The notes under the pieces: model-generated
Told to the model about the DNA's origin: nothing
The model's database searches: none
What the model saw: only the letters and a program-made list of their open reading frames with translations
Source: Astropecten irregularis
Taxonomy: Eukaryota; Echinodermata; Asteroidea; Paxillosida; Astropectinidae
DNA: 64,000 nt
Reading direction: 5' to 3'
NCBI GenBank assembly: GCA_963971285.1
Contig: OZ020244.1
Span: forward strand, 21,886,001-21,950,000
Program-made: the position numbers and the translations under genes
Shown: piece after piece, positions 1-12,500 of the stretch
Layout: the number at the start of each line of letters is the position of its first letter
Numbering within the stretch: position 1 is the stretch's first letter

Positions 1-3000
1 CAGGGGACCAATGAATCTCAGTAGAAGACCCACAATGCCTGTGGCTCCGATGACAATCTGCAAGCAAGAGCCCACCATGATGGAACCTTGGATCTTTTCA
101 AATGTAAAAGAAAAAACACAACAAAACAGATATTTCAATGAAGCTGCGATTTGCATAGTCTTACTGCCATGAAAGATAGCAGGAGGAATATAATACTTAA
201 TTTATAGATTGTTTTGAAAAAGCGTTCGGAATCCATTCTCAGTCAATGTTTGGTATACCTCTGCCCATGCTGCTGAACGTTAAAGTAGAAATGGGATTTG
301 TACTTTTCATGCAAATTCAGTTAAAGACCAAAGGCCTTTTCACACGACGCTAAAAAATCTCTCAACCATTGAGAAATTCTCTCATGGGTCTGGACCTCGG
401 TCAAAATCTCTCAAGGATTCACCAGGGACGTGGGTCACTCTCAAGCATTGGTGTCCTTTCACACGATAGCACTTTAGTAAAATTTCGCAACCATGAGAGA
501 ATTTCTCAATGGTTGAGAGTTATTTTAGCGTCGCGTGAAAAGGCCTTACGTATGATGATTATATTTCCCTACCTCTCTCATCCTTGCAAGCCATTCATCT
601 TCTGCATCACGTATCTCATCTTCCGTGGCATTCACTGTGAAATAACGGAGCTTCAATTTAAACGCAAATCAAGAAACATTTTAGGCTTTGAATGGTGACA
701 ATTGGTATGTGGATCGGTTTGCGGAAACACCATTTAATAATTGTTCGTATTTTCGCACTTCTGTTTCGTTCGCACTTCTCGTAAGGTCTCAACGTTTAGA
801 CTAGTTTGCCCTAGTCATCCTGATGTCTCCTGGTGATGACTAGAGCAGGATAGTCGAAACGCTGAGACCTTATACGAGAAGTGCGAACGAAATAGAAGTG
901 CGAAAGTACGAGCAATATTCTTACATTGTGTTTCCGCAAACCGATTCACATATTCCCAATATACTGCCAAGGCGATGCGTCATGAAGGAATTTACCGGCG
1001 GTCATTTTCAGGCAATCTTAGAGAGGAGATTTCAATTCATCAAATTTTAATTTTCTTAAAAGAAACCATTCTTGTGAACGGTAGTGAAATTGAAGTTAAA
1101 ATTGGATCTTTCTTATTGATACAAAAGTGTTGAGGCACGGTTGCATGCAGAACGAACGTATACCTGTAGGGGCTGGTGGGCATGTCCCTCGTTGGTTCAA
1201 TACAGCGATTGTTGGCACCACAAAAGCAAAGGTTGTACCCTGAATAATGGGAAGCCTGGACAGTTTCCAAATGAAAAGAGTAAAAAATTACTGAGAACCA
1301 TGCCAATTTCACTACGACTATATCCTAAACATTTTGAAAATGTTCACTGGTACGTTGCAAATGATAATTTGTGTACGCACTTGATACAGATGCTCTGCTT
1401 GGTTTCAGGGCTGGAAAAAAGATGCAAGATTCCGCCTGCAACGCCAGTAAAAGACACCCCGTGCACATGTTATAAAGGACTTCATCGTAAAAGACGAATG
1501 TTAAGATACCACGCGTCGTGACTTAATTAGCACTTTCGGCACTCTTTCGGCAAGAATCTCGGTAACATATTGTCCAGGTACGTAGTAGCTGAAAATGTTG
1601 TCAGTGTACAAAGAGCAAAACGAGTTGGGTATTAAACATGTCGCAGCAACATCTTGGTAACACGTTGGCCAAATGTTGCTGGTGTACACAGGGCCCAAAG
1701 CCGTGTTGCCCTTGGTGTGTTGCCCCTAACTGGGCAACATGTTACCGAAAATGTTACCGAAAATGTTGACAGTGTACACTCTGCTTTACACATATTAAAG
1801 GCATTGCATACGTTTGGTAATAACTCTGAAAATGTATGGCAATAAAAACTTACTTGGTGAGAAGTACAGCTGCTTTGGATAGTATAATGCATATTGAGAA
1901 ACGTTCAATTCGAAGTACCGCGGTTATGGAAAAATATGTCACTTTTTATCTCCAAAAATTATGAATCTGAGAAGCGTTATGGCCGTAACGCTTCTCAGCT
2001 ATTGACTAACTGTTCTCTGGCGTGAAATAACCGCTCTCGTTTGTCGCCAAAATCTCAAAAACGCTACCACCTTTTGAATTGAAACTTTCATTAGTTTTAT
2101 GGTATATATATACAATTATATTGGTTTGAAACAAACAGTAGGCTCAAATTACCAAACGTATGCAATCCCTTTAATACACACACTCACCTCACACCGAATG
2201 TTGTTTGCAGCAGTGTGATAAGCCCTTGGACCACGAACAAAGTACCAATGATTTCTCCAGTTGTAACGGCGTCATGTGAAATACACAGGCTAGGAGCCAG
2301 GAGAAACATCGTCGACACGTTACTCCCAAAATCCGTCAAGAAATGCTGTGGCGATGGTAAAGAGATTTACACAGTATAAATGTCAGAATTATGATAAATA
2401 TGGACTGTCCGTCTCAGGTCATAGGCTGATACAGGATCATTTCCCGTGTATATAAACAATGAAATGAACACCAACCAATGTGAAAAGGGGTCGATTTCAC
2501 CAAACTCTTCGTAACTTACTGTCGATCGTAGGACTTTTGATGTATTGAAGCCCTACGTGAGATAATCCCGCTACGATAGGTTATCCGTCGTAACTCGAGT
2601 TACGATCGATCACAGGGTTTCGTGAAATCGACCCCTCGACTGCTAAACTTCGATCAGAATGTGATTGACCAATATCCCGCAATCCTGAAAATGTACCTGA
2701 TCCAGGCGCGACTCTAGAGCCAGTATACTATTACTTCTTGAGGGTTTATCTTTTTGCACATGACGTCATCTCCTAACATTTGCTCCTGCATAGCTGCAGG
2801 GGTCCTGCTACTCCACCTTAGGAATCGTAAAAGCAACCTATAGCATGTACAGCGCGCTTTTCAAGTAATTGAACTGAAAACTACTTTGGAACGCCGCTAT
2901 AACGAACACACTGGGATGTAAAGATATTGTTCGCTATAGTGGCCATTCGTTATAGTGAACAATTTTCAGTATGCCTTTACATAGTACACAAGAATTGGGA

Positions 3001-5908
3001 GCCAAGGATGATGTTCAGTATAGGCAAATGTTCGTTATACCGGTGTTCGTTACAGTGGCGTTCCACTGTAACCGAAGAGATCCAGTAGGCCCATTCTACA
3101 TTATGATGAATTGTTGGGAGGTTTACAGTAATTTCCAATAGACTAAAACCGTACCGTTACCAATTCAAATCAGGAACAAGTTGAGATCTTACCGTGAATA
3201 AATGCATGCTTTCTAGTTATACCGTTTGGAAACAACAGCAATAACAAGCCTTGTCATTACCCAATATAGTTTGCAATCTATGCTTTCTTCGATATGTTTG
3301 TTTGTATTTGTGAGAGGAAATAGGCTATTTCCTAGCGACCATAATGTAATTCTACGTAATACTAAGGATTGCCATTGGTGGATCTAACTTTCACGAAACG
3401 GGGGGGGGGGGGGGGAGGGTGTGAAAATCTAAAAGTGCCATTTCGATGAAGTTATGTCCCAAAGTCTGCAAAACGTTGTCCAGGGAAGTCGAGTTACCCT
3501 CCGCGGACGTTTTGCAGTTCAAAACCGCAAACAAAACTTGTCGTCCTATTATTATCTCGTATGTCTGCTACAGTTATTTATTTGGTGAGATAGGTAATCA
3601 CTTCTAGGTTGTCTATCCCAGAGAGTGTGCACGGAGGTCCTGTCAAGTTGCATTCGTAGATGATATGGTCATGGGTTTGTATTTTCCCGCATGGACAGAG
3701 GTCAGAGTCAGAGATGACCCCTCTTTTAAGGTTTGCTTCAAAGCGTCCAACACCGGACCGCAGTCAGTTCAGCTGCACCCAAGGTTTTCTAGGGATATTG
3801 CAGCCTGGAGGGTGAGGAGACCAGGCTTGACGTCCTATGATTTGCACCGTTGTAAAAATGTGTGATATAATGACGTGCAATTGGTGATTGTCTGTAACAA
3901 TCACAATTGAAGAAGATGGAACTGAACAAGTTATCGAAGGTTATAAAGTTATAAAGGCTAGTATGAGTTCGTTTACAAAATACAAACTACATTGACGAGA
4001 TTTGTCTCCCATTGTAGGGCATAAATGACAAAGAATCAAATCACAGGTGCGCAAAAATGGTTTGAAATACTTTAACTTTATGTTAAATCATAAAAATATA
4101 ATCATGATAAAAACGTTTCCCAGAATTGAGGCCAGAGATTGCATACAGGTTAATGATTGACGAGAGAACCCCTGGACTAAGCTAATAATCTTCAGGTTAT
4201 AAATGCTTATCAACTCGAATTATCTGTGTGGTCAGATCAGACGTGATACATTAAAGGTTTACTGTTATCAAAACACATATGAAGTTAAATACATCTGTAT
4301 TGTTATAAAACTCAACCTATCTATCCTTGTTTGTGCTAAAAATATTTTATATAGAAAACGGAGGTATTTTAGGCCCATAATTTAGCACCCCACTTTTTGC
4401 GTCGAAAAACCTTGCTTACGTCACATGCAGAACGCCACGCAGTAGATTGTGTGGCGAGCCTAATACTAGTTCTGTATGTGACGTCACTTTCTTTTGTTGC
4501 GTGGATCGGTTCCAAGGGGCACTTTGGGGGAGGGGGGGGGGCGGGGCATACGTGTACTGATTTTGTAATGTTTTGGTCAAAAGTAAGCACTTACATAAAC
4601 ATATAAATTTATATAGTCATTAATTATGTATTAAGCAATAATTTTTAAAGCACTTTCACCCCTATCCCAATTTTGATTACAATAAACCTTTAATCTCATC
4701 GGAGAACACATATCTCAATGTAAACTGTGAAACTCAGTGCATGGCATAATGGATACTGATCCTATACGATCAGAAGGGGAGTGGGAAACGCGAAAAGTAT
4801 AACAGGTAGATCGGGTTCCTTTCCTTTACAAAAGCAAAATGTTGAAAAAATGAGATTAAACCAATATTTGTAGAGACCCGTTGTAATGTCAATACACGTC
4901 GGACGACTGTTATGTTTGCCTTGTATTGTTGCTGCTCTGGTAATTCATGTTAAGCCTTGCTACTATATTGACGCTAATGTCTATGTAGGAACTACTGGCT
5001 AGACTTTCCTGCACGTGAAATAGTGCTGAGTTCAACGGATCATTTCACTTAAGTGTGTACAAGGAGATGGGTGCTGTATGAAATAAGTTGTTGAACTGAT
5101 TCTGCAAAGAACCACTATGCGAACAAAAATTATCATTTCCAATCCAAATATGACAGTATTCGCTTGCCTCTTATTTTTGTTCTTATTTCCAATATTTACC
5201 TCATAAGTTGTAGTTCACAAGTATAGTTTACCGATCAGGTTCTGTCCTGGTCCAACCTTCAGTGTGTTTGTGCACATGTTTTTGTTTTTCTCTTCTTCTT
5301 TTTTTGTTCTGTGTTTGTCCGTCCTCGGGGCATCTCGCCTCAAGCCCATAGGCTTCTAGAAGATGCATCCATACCAGCATATTCGATTTACCTATAATGT
5401 ACTTACTTCTCTCTATTAAGCATGGTATGGAAATAAATGTGGATTGAATTGAATTGAATTGATGATCGACAATGTTAACAGGCTCAACGTTGCTAATAAA
5501 TTTGTTTGCTGGGCGCTCAGTATGTCAGTATCAATATGTCAACTAGGTACTGTCTTATTTTTGTGCTGATTTGTGCATCTCTTTATACATCGATATTGAT
5601 ATTACGTCGATATATTATTTCCCTCTCACCCAGCATTATAATGTGTTGGACGTTTGCCACACAACTCGTCTGTAAAACATGTAGTAGCTCACCTGAAGTC
5701 CCATGATAACGATAGACGTCCACGGAGGGACATCGTCAATACTATAGATTAATTCACTAGACAGGCTTGTGGCATTTGTGTCTGTCTCATCAGGGACAGT
5801 CTTGACGATACGTCTGGACTCCGGCTGACGATGAACCTGTGGAGATCGTCTGCCAACTTCAGCTGCTTCAAGTTCAACCGTGTCCTCGTTTACTTCCCCG
5901 ACACCCAT
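1..5908 (-). CDS. SLC23-family nucleobase/ascorbate transporter, left copy (3' end beyond window)
   Basis: Multi-pass membrane transporter of the nucleobase-ascorbate transporter (NAT/SLC23) family, which moves ascorbate with sodium or nucleobases across the plasma membrane. Five minus-strand exons are visible: 5693-5908 (72 codons from an ATG in an AAAATGG context), 2188-2345, 1164-1255, 573-634 and 1-93 (cut by the window edge). All junctions are GT-AG and in frame. The first exon has an acidic cytosolic N-terminus, then IDDVPPWTSIVIMGLQ, and the next exon opens with HFLTDFG, so the family's TM1 Gln-His pair spans the intron. Exon 3 encodes LPIIQGTTFAFVVPT, like the SLC23A1/2 TM3 region; the last exon encodes IQGSIMVGSC. 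The frame is open throughout. Introns contain several fold-back transposons. It is oriented head to head with a plus-strand paralogue at 9376-15162. Family assignment is firm; the substrate is not decided by this fragment. Confidence 0.88.
331..547. mobile_element. Fold-back MITE, arms starting AAGGCCTTTTCACACGACGC
   Basis: Two near-identical inverted arms of roughly 55-60 bp (331 onward, and ending at 547) flank a short centre. It lies in an intron of the left SLC23 gene. No transposase and no clear target duplication were seen. Confidence 0.75.
706..952. mobile_element. Fold-back MITE, arms TATGTGGATCGGTTTGCGGAAACACC
   Basis: Long imperfect palindrome including GTTCGCACTTCTCGTAAGGTCTCAACG and its inverse. 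A second copy is at 38947-39167. It lies between exons of the left SLC23 gene. Confidence 0.75.
1537..1790. repeat. Low-order repeat of AACAT-GTTACC-GAAAATGTTG units
   Basis: Several degenerate repeats of a motif ending GTGTACAC or GTGTACAA inside the intron of the left SLC23 gene. It yields short chance open frames on both strands. No coding similarity was recognised. Confidence 0.5.
2487..2635. mobile_element. Fold-back element, arms GGGGTCGATTTCAC / GTGAAATCGACCCC
   Basis: Palindromic 149-bp element built around TCGTAACT and AGTTACGA. Related copies lie at 43535-43633, 45207-45359 and, as a fragment, 61773-61847. Confidence 0.75.
2888..3070. mobile_element. Fold-back element, GGAACGCC..TATAACGAACA family
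   Basis: Starts GGAACGCCGCTATAACGAAC and ends with the inverse GTTCGTTACAGTGGCGTTCC. A second, longer copy is at 21217-21480, downstream of the EEA1 penultimate exon. Confidence 0.7.
3590..3800 (-). mobile_element. Non-LTR retrotransposon remnant (C-terminal reverse-transcriptase region)
   Basis: The minus strand reads WVQLN, a TGA stop, then LRSGVGRFEANLKRG and SDLCPCGKIQTHDHIIYEC. The Cys-x-Cys-Gly ... His-x-x-x-x-Cys zinc-knuckle-like pattern after an L-R-x-G-V-x-R-F element is typical of the C-terminus of Jockey/CR1/I-like LINE polymerases. It is a short, stop-interrupted fossil in the first intron of the left SLC23 gene. Confidence 0.6.
5693..5908 (-). CDS. First coding exon of the left SLC23 gene
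   Basis: Encodes the 72-residue N-terminus, ending at the donor CTTCAG|GTGAGC. The Met codon at 5906-5908 was chosen because it is the start with a strong context (AAAATGG) directly before an acidic cytoplasmic tail typical of SLC23; the reading frame stays open for about 30 codons upstream, so a longer form is formally possible. The residues IDDVPPW immediately before TM1 are the family's hallmark pre-TM1 motif. Confidence 0.85.
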
Positions 5909-6077
5909 TTTGATAGTCAAACAAACAGATTTTTTGAAGTGCAATCCTGTCAGAATTCGGAAGCTGATTTGGAAGTATGATACTCAAGATAATGCGACCT
6001 TTGACCTCTTCAATGTGTCGGACAATGGACCCTTTATACGTACTGATAAATAGCAGACTATCAGTCGCCTGCACCAT
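5909..6077 (-). promoter_or_regulatory. Probable 5' UTR / promoter-proximal region of the left SLC23 gene
   Basis: Sequence immediately upstream of the Met codon with no coding signal in the family's frame. No TATA box or initiator could be assigned confidently. The role is inferred only from position. Confidence 0.3.
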
Positions 6078-6239
6078 GCTGCTGTACTACATACGGTACC
6101 GCGTAGTGCATTGCTAATAAACACCGCCCCCTAGATCCTGCTTGTGTTGCTATTCCTTTAAATGTCCTCAGGTTTCCACGTGAGACCAAATGCTATCATT
6201 TCGACTGATGGAGATGCTTCAATAGTAATGATGTGATAG

Positions 6240-6480
6240 AACGGAAAGCAGCTTGGTATGGCCATGTGGTTTAGGCGGTCTAGCTCCTGCTGTTGTGGAT
6301 GGGATGCCAGAGGGATATCATCGCTCTGTAGGCCGACCAAAGGTGCGCTGGGTTGACAACATCAGAGTATGGTCAGGGTGTGATATCACCGAACTGAAAG
6401 CAGCAGCATTGGAAAGGCGGGCTGTGGTCGGAGAGGCACCAGTGATTCCTTCGGTGTATAATTTGAGGAGGAGACCACGG
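6240..6480 (+). mobile_element. Non-LTR retrotransposon remnant (extreme C-terminus)
   Basis: Plus-strand frames give KAAWYGHVV and, after a frameshift, GRPKVRWVDNIRVWSG. The pattern W-x-GHV ... GRP(K/R)xRWxDxIxxW closes many LINE ORF2 proteins. It is broken by stops and a frameshift and lies just upstream of the left SLC23 first exon. Confidence 0.6.
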
Positions 6481-8737
6481 GCAAATGCCTTTGTCTATTG
6501 ATTGATTGTTTAATTTGATCTTTTTGACAGACGAATGCAATAAACCTTCCAAAAAAAATAATTTCCTCTCGGCGACGGTCTACTAGATACTCATCAGTCG
6601 AAACTACACCCAGACAGCATCTTTCAATATATAAATATATTACTCTGAGATATTCTACTACAGTTGTGATGATATGAATAGTTAGGGTATTCAGGAAACA
6701 GGATATACGCCTGAATGTGAAACATTTGGGAGACATCGGGAATTAGCGAGACATTTTCATGTCTCCTTAAGGCATCAGTTACCTTTTAAATACAAATATT
6801 TATATCGTCCAAATATCAATAGAAAACAGAGAATGCTCTTAATGTGAACAAAATGCCAATTTCAGGTTCGATGGTTTTAAGGATGTTCAGAAATAGGTAC
6901 CGGGTATTAAAAGTAAACTTTTGTGCACGACCCTATTGGATTGTCTCCCTAAGTACGGTACCCATTCAGTGTAATTTAATCATACAGGTTACGAACATTT
7001 TGAATGGACGTTATTCATTTAGAAAATATCGCCCTCTATTGACCGAATTAAAGGCGCTTTCGATGCTTCAAAAATTAAACATGTTTTACTTAGAACATTC
7101 TAAACTCCCGCGGCAGCTTGAACAATTTTCTGTTTTTGTTTTTTTTTAACTATCGGCACTAATGGAAGTACAAATTTGATTCAAAAATATATTTATTTTT
7201 TATAAACAAACATATGCAATAGCCTAAGCTTCTGGTGCATTTTAACGAAACGTTGTAAAGTGACATCCAATCGGAGTGTTGAGAGTTTTGCTGATAATTG
7301 AGTATCCTCCGACAGAGGGCGGCAGACACACTGGACATAGACTAGTCTCCAGTCGCTCTACATTGTTTTTGTTTTCCAAGAACGTTTTAATACGTTTATT
7401 TATATGCGGATCTGAAATATAAGTAACCCAATAAAGCCTTATTCACATGGTCTGTTACAGTGACTGTGTGATTTAGCCTATACTGATGTCCCGTAGGACA
7501 TTATGGTGGCATGTTGGTTCATTCATTTGAAATTTTGGTCTCGGTGGGCCGGGGTTTGTATTTGAAGATTGTAAGTGGAAAGCGTTGGCAGATCTGATTT
7601 CCAACCTGAGCATCCATAACACTTCACAATTCAAAAGCCACTGTAACATCGGATAAAATGACTAACAATTAGAGCTATTCATTCAACATGCAGCTAGATT
7701 TGAGTTATCAACCTTACTAATGATTTCCTAAACAGTATGTTTCAATAAAGGCAAGACGGATCGATTCAGCACAAAAACGTTGTGAACACAATATGAAATG
7801 AGTTACATGTTTCAAGCAAGTTGACCCTGAAAACAGAAAGTGAATCTATATATGTACTATGTCTCGTGGAAAACTTGTTTCTCCAGTCACCACGACGTAC
7901 GGTCGAACGAAGAGATGTACAACAGCCTATCGTACGTGACCTTCTCAGTGGCAATATCACGCCTTATTTTGTGCAGCATGATGATGTACAATGCATGTAA
8001 TATTTTAAAGGTACAGTATACAGGATTGGTAACATACCCAAACAACACAATTTCCGCCCAAAAATGCTGTATTTTTCCAGAAATTAGTAAATTAATGACC
8101 GAAAACAGTTTTGATCTCGGGGTAAGATCAAAACCATTCTTGTTATGTTTTATAAAAAACAAAAATCGGATTTTCGCTATTTCCTCGTGACTCAGATGTC
8201 CAAATGAGCTAAAATATTCACAGGTTTATCATTTTATGTACATGCTGATGGATTAGACAAAGTGTGAGTGCTGCGCTCGTAACCTATACCAATTATGCAT
8301 TATACCTGACGTTTTTACTTCAGTTGGACTCAAATTTAATTGGTTCACAGATTATGTCGAAAACTACGGGGATTTCATGCGTGCTATTGAACTCTGATCT
8401 TTGAAATATCAAAGTCTGGACTTCTGCCCTCGTGTGAATGGCTTGTCCAAACAGAAAACATCCTATGGTGTCCATGATTGGACACCCGAAACTGACTTAT
8501 CAATAGGCAGCAATAATTACGTACGACGGGTATCGCGTATACATGATGAGAATATGTATGAATTTATATGTCCCTTCAGAACCATCGTGATAAAAAGTTC
8601 AGATTAGAATGATAAAAGCGACTAGCATATTCCGTCGGGTGCCACCCTGGCGCATGACAGTTGTTGATTGAGAAGTTCAATGATATAATGAAGGCTAACA
8701 GTCGAGTACATTAGCCAATAGCCCCCCCCCCCCACCT

Positions 8738-8907
8738 CCACGATAAGGGGCCGTCCATAAAGTACGTACGCACGAAGGGGGGGGGGGGGGGGAGGGGGGG
8801 GGAGGGGGGGGGGTTGTTACCGATGCGTACGCCATGCGTACAAGGGGGAGGGGGGTTAAGGCCAATGCGCGTACCGTACGCAAGCGAAAATTTTGCATAG
8901 CATTATC
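8738..8907. mobile_element. MITE starting GGGGCCGTCCATAAAGTACG, cut by the gap
   Basis: The terminus GGGGCCGTCCATAAAGTACGTACGCAC followed by long G runs resembles a widespread small DNA-transposon end. Its partner end would lie in or beyond the Ns, so it is incomplete here. Confidence 0.5.
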
Positions 8908-9107
8908 NNNNNNNNNNNNNNNNNNNNNNNNNNNNNNNNNNNNNNNNNNNNNNNNNNNNNNNNNNNNNNNNNNNNNNNNNNNNNNNNNNNNNNNNNNNNN
9001 NNNNNNNNNNNNNNNNNNNNNNNNNNNNNNNNNNNNNNNNNNNNNNNNNNNNNNNNNNNNNNNNNNNNNNNNNNNNNNNNNNNNNNNNNNNNNNNNNNNN
9101 NNNNNNN
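8908..9107. other. Assembly gap of 200 N
   Basis: Exactly 200 N, which looks like a placeholder length. It follows long G homopolymers and precedes the first visible exon of the right SLC23 copy. Confidence 0.95.
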
Positions 9108-9375
9108 GATTTGATTTTGTTTGTATGATCCTGGTGTAGAAGTGGGGTCAAACAGGTTACAGCTCCGGACCTGGATATTTCAAACAAAACTTGCTCTGGA
9201 GAAATGCTGCCTTTCCACATTTCATGCCCAGGATAATTTTCTTCAATTGAGCAACCAAGGTCGGTACTCTGTCTTGAGCAAGAAAGCAGAATTAATGCAA
9301 CTGAAAATCACATCGTCGTGTAGTGTCCATCTCATTGCATTTGTAAATGTGTAAATCTCTCTACCATCGCCACAG

Positions 9376-9532
9376 CATTTCTTGACGAATTTGGGAGCAA
9401 TGTGTCCACGCCGTTTCTCCTGGCTCCTCTCCTGTGTATTTCACACGACGCCGTGACTACGGGAGAACTCATCGGAACTTTGTTCTTAGTTCATGGGCTT
9501 ATCACACTGCTGCAAACAACATTCGGCGTGAG
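9376..9532 (+). pseudogene. SLC23 right copy, exon for TM1-TM2 with a 1-nt deletion
   Basis: Homologous to the left-copy exon 2188-2345, with the same acceptor context (CATCGCCACAG) and donor. It is one base shorter near 9390, where the left copy has GACGGATTTTGGG and this copy GACGAATTTGGG. In the expected frame this brings a TGA before the exon end. The splice sites are intact. Confidence 0.7.
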
Positions 9533-12500
9533 GTAAGTGTGTGTATTATGTGTATGTCACGACCAGTGGCGTCGCCAAGGGGGGCCGGGGGGGGGGGGGC
9601 ACGTGCCCCCCCTGGAAAACCTCGTGCCCCCCCCCCCCCCCGCGTGCCCCCCCCCCCCCCCCCCCCCCCCCCCATTTGAGATTTGGGTTGGTGAAAAAAA
9701 ATATAATGTATATTATTGTAGTGCCCCCCCCCCAACAATTGCTAGTGCCCCCCTTGTGCCCCCCAGACTCAAAAGTCTGGTGACGCCACTGGTCACGACG
9801 TGTGGTATCTCGATGAAGTCCAAATGTAACATGTACACGGGTGGCTTTTGCTGGCGTTGCTGGCGGAATCTTGCTGCTTTTTGCTTATAACATGTGAACG
9901 GGGTGGGTTACTGGGTTTTACTGGCGTTGCTGGAAAATCTGCTGCTTTCTGCAACCAAACACCAAGAAGAGCAGTTCACTGTGCACTGTGTGCACTTTGT
10001 ACAAGTGTACATTGCGATGTACATTAGTGAAACATTGGAAATAATGTCCGTACACCTCAAAATAAATATCCATTGAGCAAACGTCACAAGTTGTGGAAAG
10101 ATATTTCTGATGGTTTTTGTTTTTGCTCGAATCATTCATTGAGAAGAAGATGATTATAATTGCGCAATATGCAATGTTTCTCTCGCAAAATGCGCCAATA
10201 TGGAAGATTTTAATGATATCGTCGTAGTATATTGGCATGGCTTTTGGCACTAAGTTGTTATGTGGTACTTTTTTGCGGTTTTCATATGAAAACTGTCAAT
10301 GCAGGCTTCCTGTTATTCAAGGTGCAACCTTCGCTTTATGGTGCCAACATTCGCCGTATTGAACCAACGAGGGACATGTCCCGCCTGCTCCTACAGGTTA
10401 GCAACATCTATACGTTTGAAATGAATTATCGAGTGAGTTTTTACCGTGTAGATAAGACCATTCGGTTGATCGACTAAGACAGACTCTGAGAAAGAAGGAC
10501 CCATGAAGATGAGGACAAGAGGAGGGGAAGATGCTTTTATCTCTCACGGGACAGTTATTTACGTAGATGACTAATAGTGGCACCCAACTGCGCTACATGC
10601 AACGTACCGTGCATCAACACTTTCGTTCCATAAAGAAAGATTCATGACAATTTCAATACCGTCTTCAGGAATTTCTTTTCTGGGAAGAAAGAGGAAACTT
10701 ATTGATGCTGTTCCTCTTAAAGATTGCCGCGATATGCATCTCTTCTGCAGTGTATATTGGGCATATGAAGATGTTGTATAGACCTGTCAGTTAAAACAAT
10801 AGAGATGATTCCTCTTCTGCCGAAAACGCTGTACAAGGCGTCTGTAATTTACTAGTTTGACTGAGGTTTTTATAAAACAGCAAGGGTTTGCATTTATCAA
10901 GTATGCCAAACATTCCAGAACGTACTTTGATTAGTATATTATTATTATTTCACAGTGAATTCCACGGAAGACGAGATAAGTGATGCAGAAGATGAATGGC
11001 TGGCAAGGATAAGAGAGGTAGGGAGAATACAAAATCATCAATCTAATAAAACAAAACGTCTGCAAGATCTAATGTTCGTTGCGTGTAAGCCTCGTTCGTT
11101 GAAATAAACGACTGTTTTGTTGTGGTTTTTCTTTTACATTTGAAAAGATCCAAGGTGCCATCATGGTGGGCTCTTGCTTGCAGATTGTCATCGGAGCCAC
11201 AGGCATTGTGGGTATTCTACTGAGATTCATTGGTCCCCTGACCATCGCACCAACGATCACGCTGATTGGACTTGGCCTACACAAGTCGGCTGCTGCTCAG
11301 GCCGGCCAGCACTGGGGAATATCTGTCATGTTGGTATCAATTCATATCATTCTGTATCAGATTTAAATTTATTCGAGTTTGAAAATAAAAGAATTGGAAC
11401 TTCAAATGACATATCAATGACCAAATCAAATTAAGAAACCAAGTTAAACATTCGTGATACATTAATGCCAGCACTAAAATTAACAATGATCTTTCACATC
11501 GGTTCGTTTTTTGCAACCATGCAGGACCATAGCGCTTGTTATTCTGTTTTCGCAATATCTACCTGAAGTTGGAGTACCTGTCTTCAGCTACAATTCAGAA
11601 AAGAAGTGCCACGTGACCAAGTTGAAGCTCTTCAAACTGTTTCCGGTAAGAACATTCCTAGATAAATTAGATTTCTAGAGATAAATACGACTCGTAAACT
11701 TGTTACGCAGGCTATTTAAACACAAAAGTGATTGAAGAGGAAGGAAAATCCGTCATATTTATCAGTCAAATTTGGAAATTTACCAACGATGCTAAGTGTA
11801 CCGTGTTTCCCCTATCTACTCCCCGGGGAAGATTTACAGGCCACTTGCAAGAAAATCATGACGTCATCCGTCTACGGACCAATAGGCGCCCGCATGTCGC
11901 AATTGGTTCCCGCACTGTAGTTCATAAGAATATGCATGGTACCAGTTTGAATAATTTCATCTTCAGAGATAATGTACAGACCAATTCTATTAAAATTTCA
12001 CACGATTGATCTTAATTAAGATAATGATATGTCATGAACACTCATGATACTATCATTGATAAGCTACTATATGGTCTTCGCTTAGAAAATGAGAAACATT
12101 TTGCAATGCTTTATAAAAAAGGGTGACTTTGATACTTTGGGGAGGATGCTTATTTTCAAGAGTTAGTATTAGATGACAGTAATCACAGTTGATTTGCAAA
12201 AGTGTAAGATCAATCACTGTGGCTAGAAAATTATCGTGTTTTTGTTTACGGTTTGTTATTTTTGGTTGTAGATAATCTTAGCTGTTGCCTTTGCCTGGCT
12301 ATTTTGCTTCATTTTCACGGCTACCGATGTGTTTCCTACGGACTCTAGTGTGTATGGTTACGGGGCTCGTACTGATCTCAAGAGCTCTGTGTTACGTGAT
12401 TCAGCCTGGTTCCGCTTCCCATACCCTGGTAAAATCATCTAATTTAAGATAATGGCAGAAAGAGTTATCACAGTACCCTGGTAAAATCATCACTCTTTTT

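Larger units (their letters stand above)
6078..9375. other. Region between the two divergent SLC23 copies
   Basis: Contains the LINE fragment at 6240-6480, a fragment of the AAACATACCGTTAAAATATTT family around 8010-8320, poly-G/poly-C runs near 8720-8815, and the assembly gap. I searched for a plus-strand equivalent of the first SLC23 exon (VPPW motif) and found none in readable sequence. No other gene is supported. Confidence 0.5.

Noticed and set aside
3665-3865. Plus-strand 66-codon frame as a gene
   Set aside because: Antisense shadow of the LINE reverse-transcriptase remnant on the minus strand.
4470-4500. TGACGTCA element as a promoter
   Set aside because: A single CRE-like match inside a long intron with no nearby transcription start evidence.
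8695-9220. Open frames spanning poly-G/poly-C and the N gap
   Set aside because: Artefacts of homopolymers and translated Ns.
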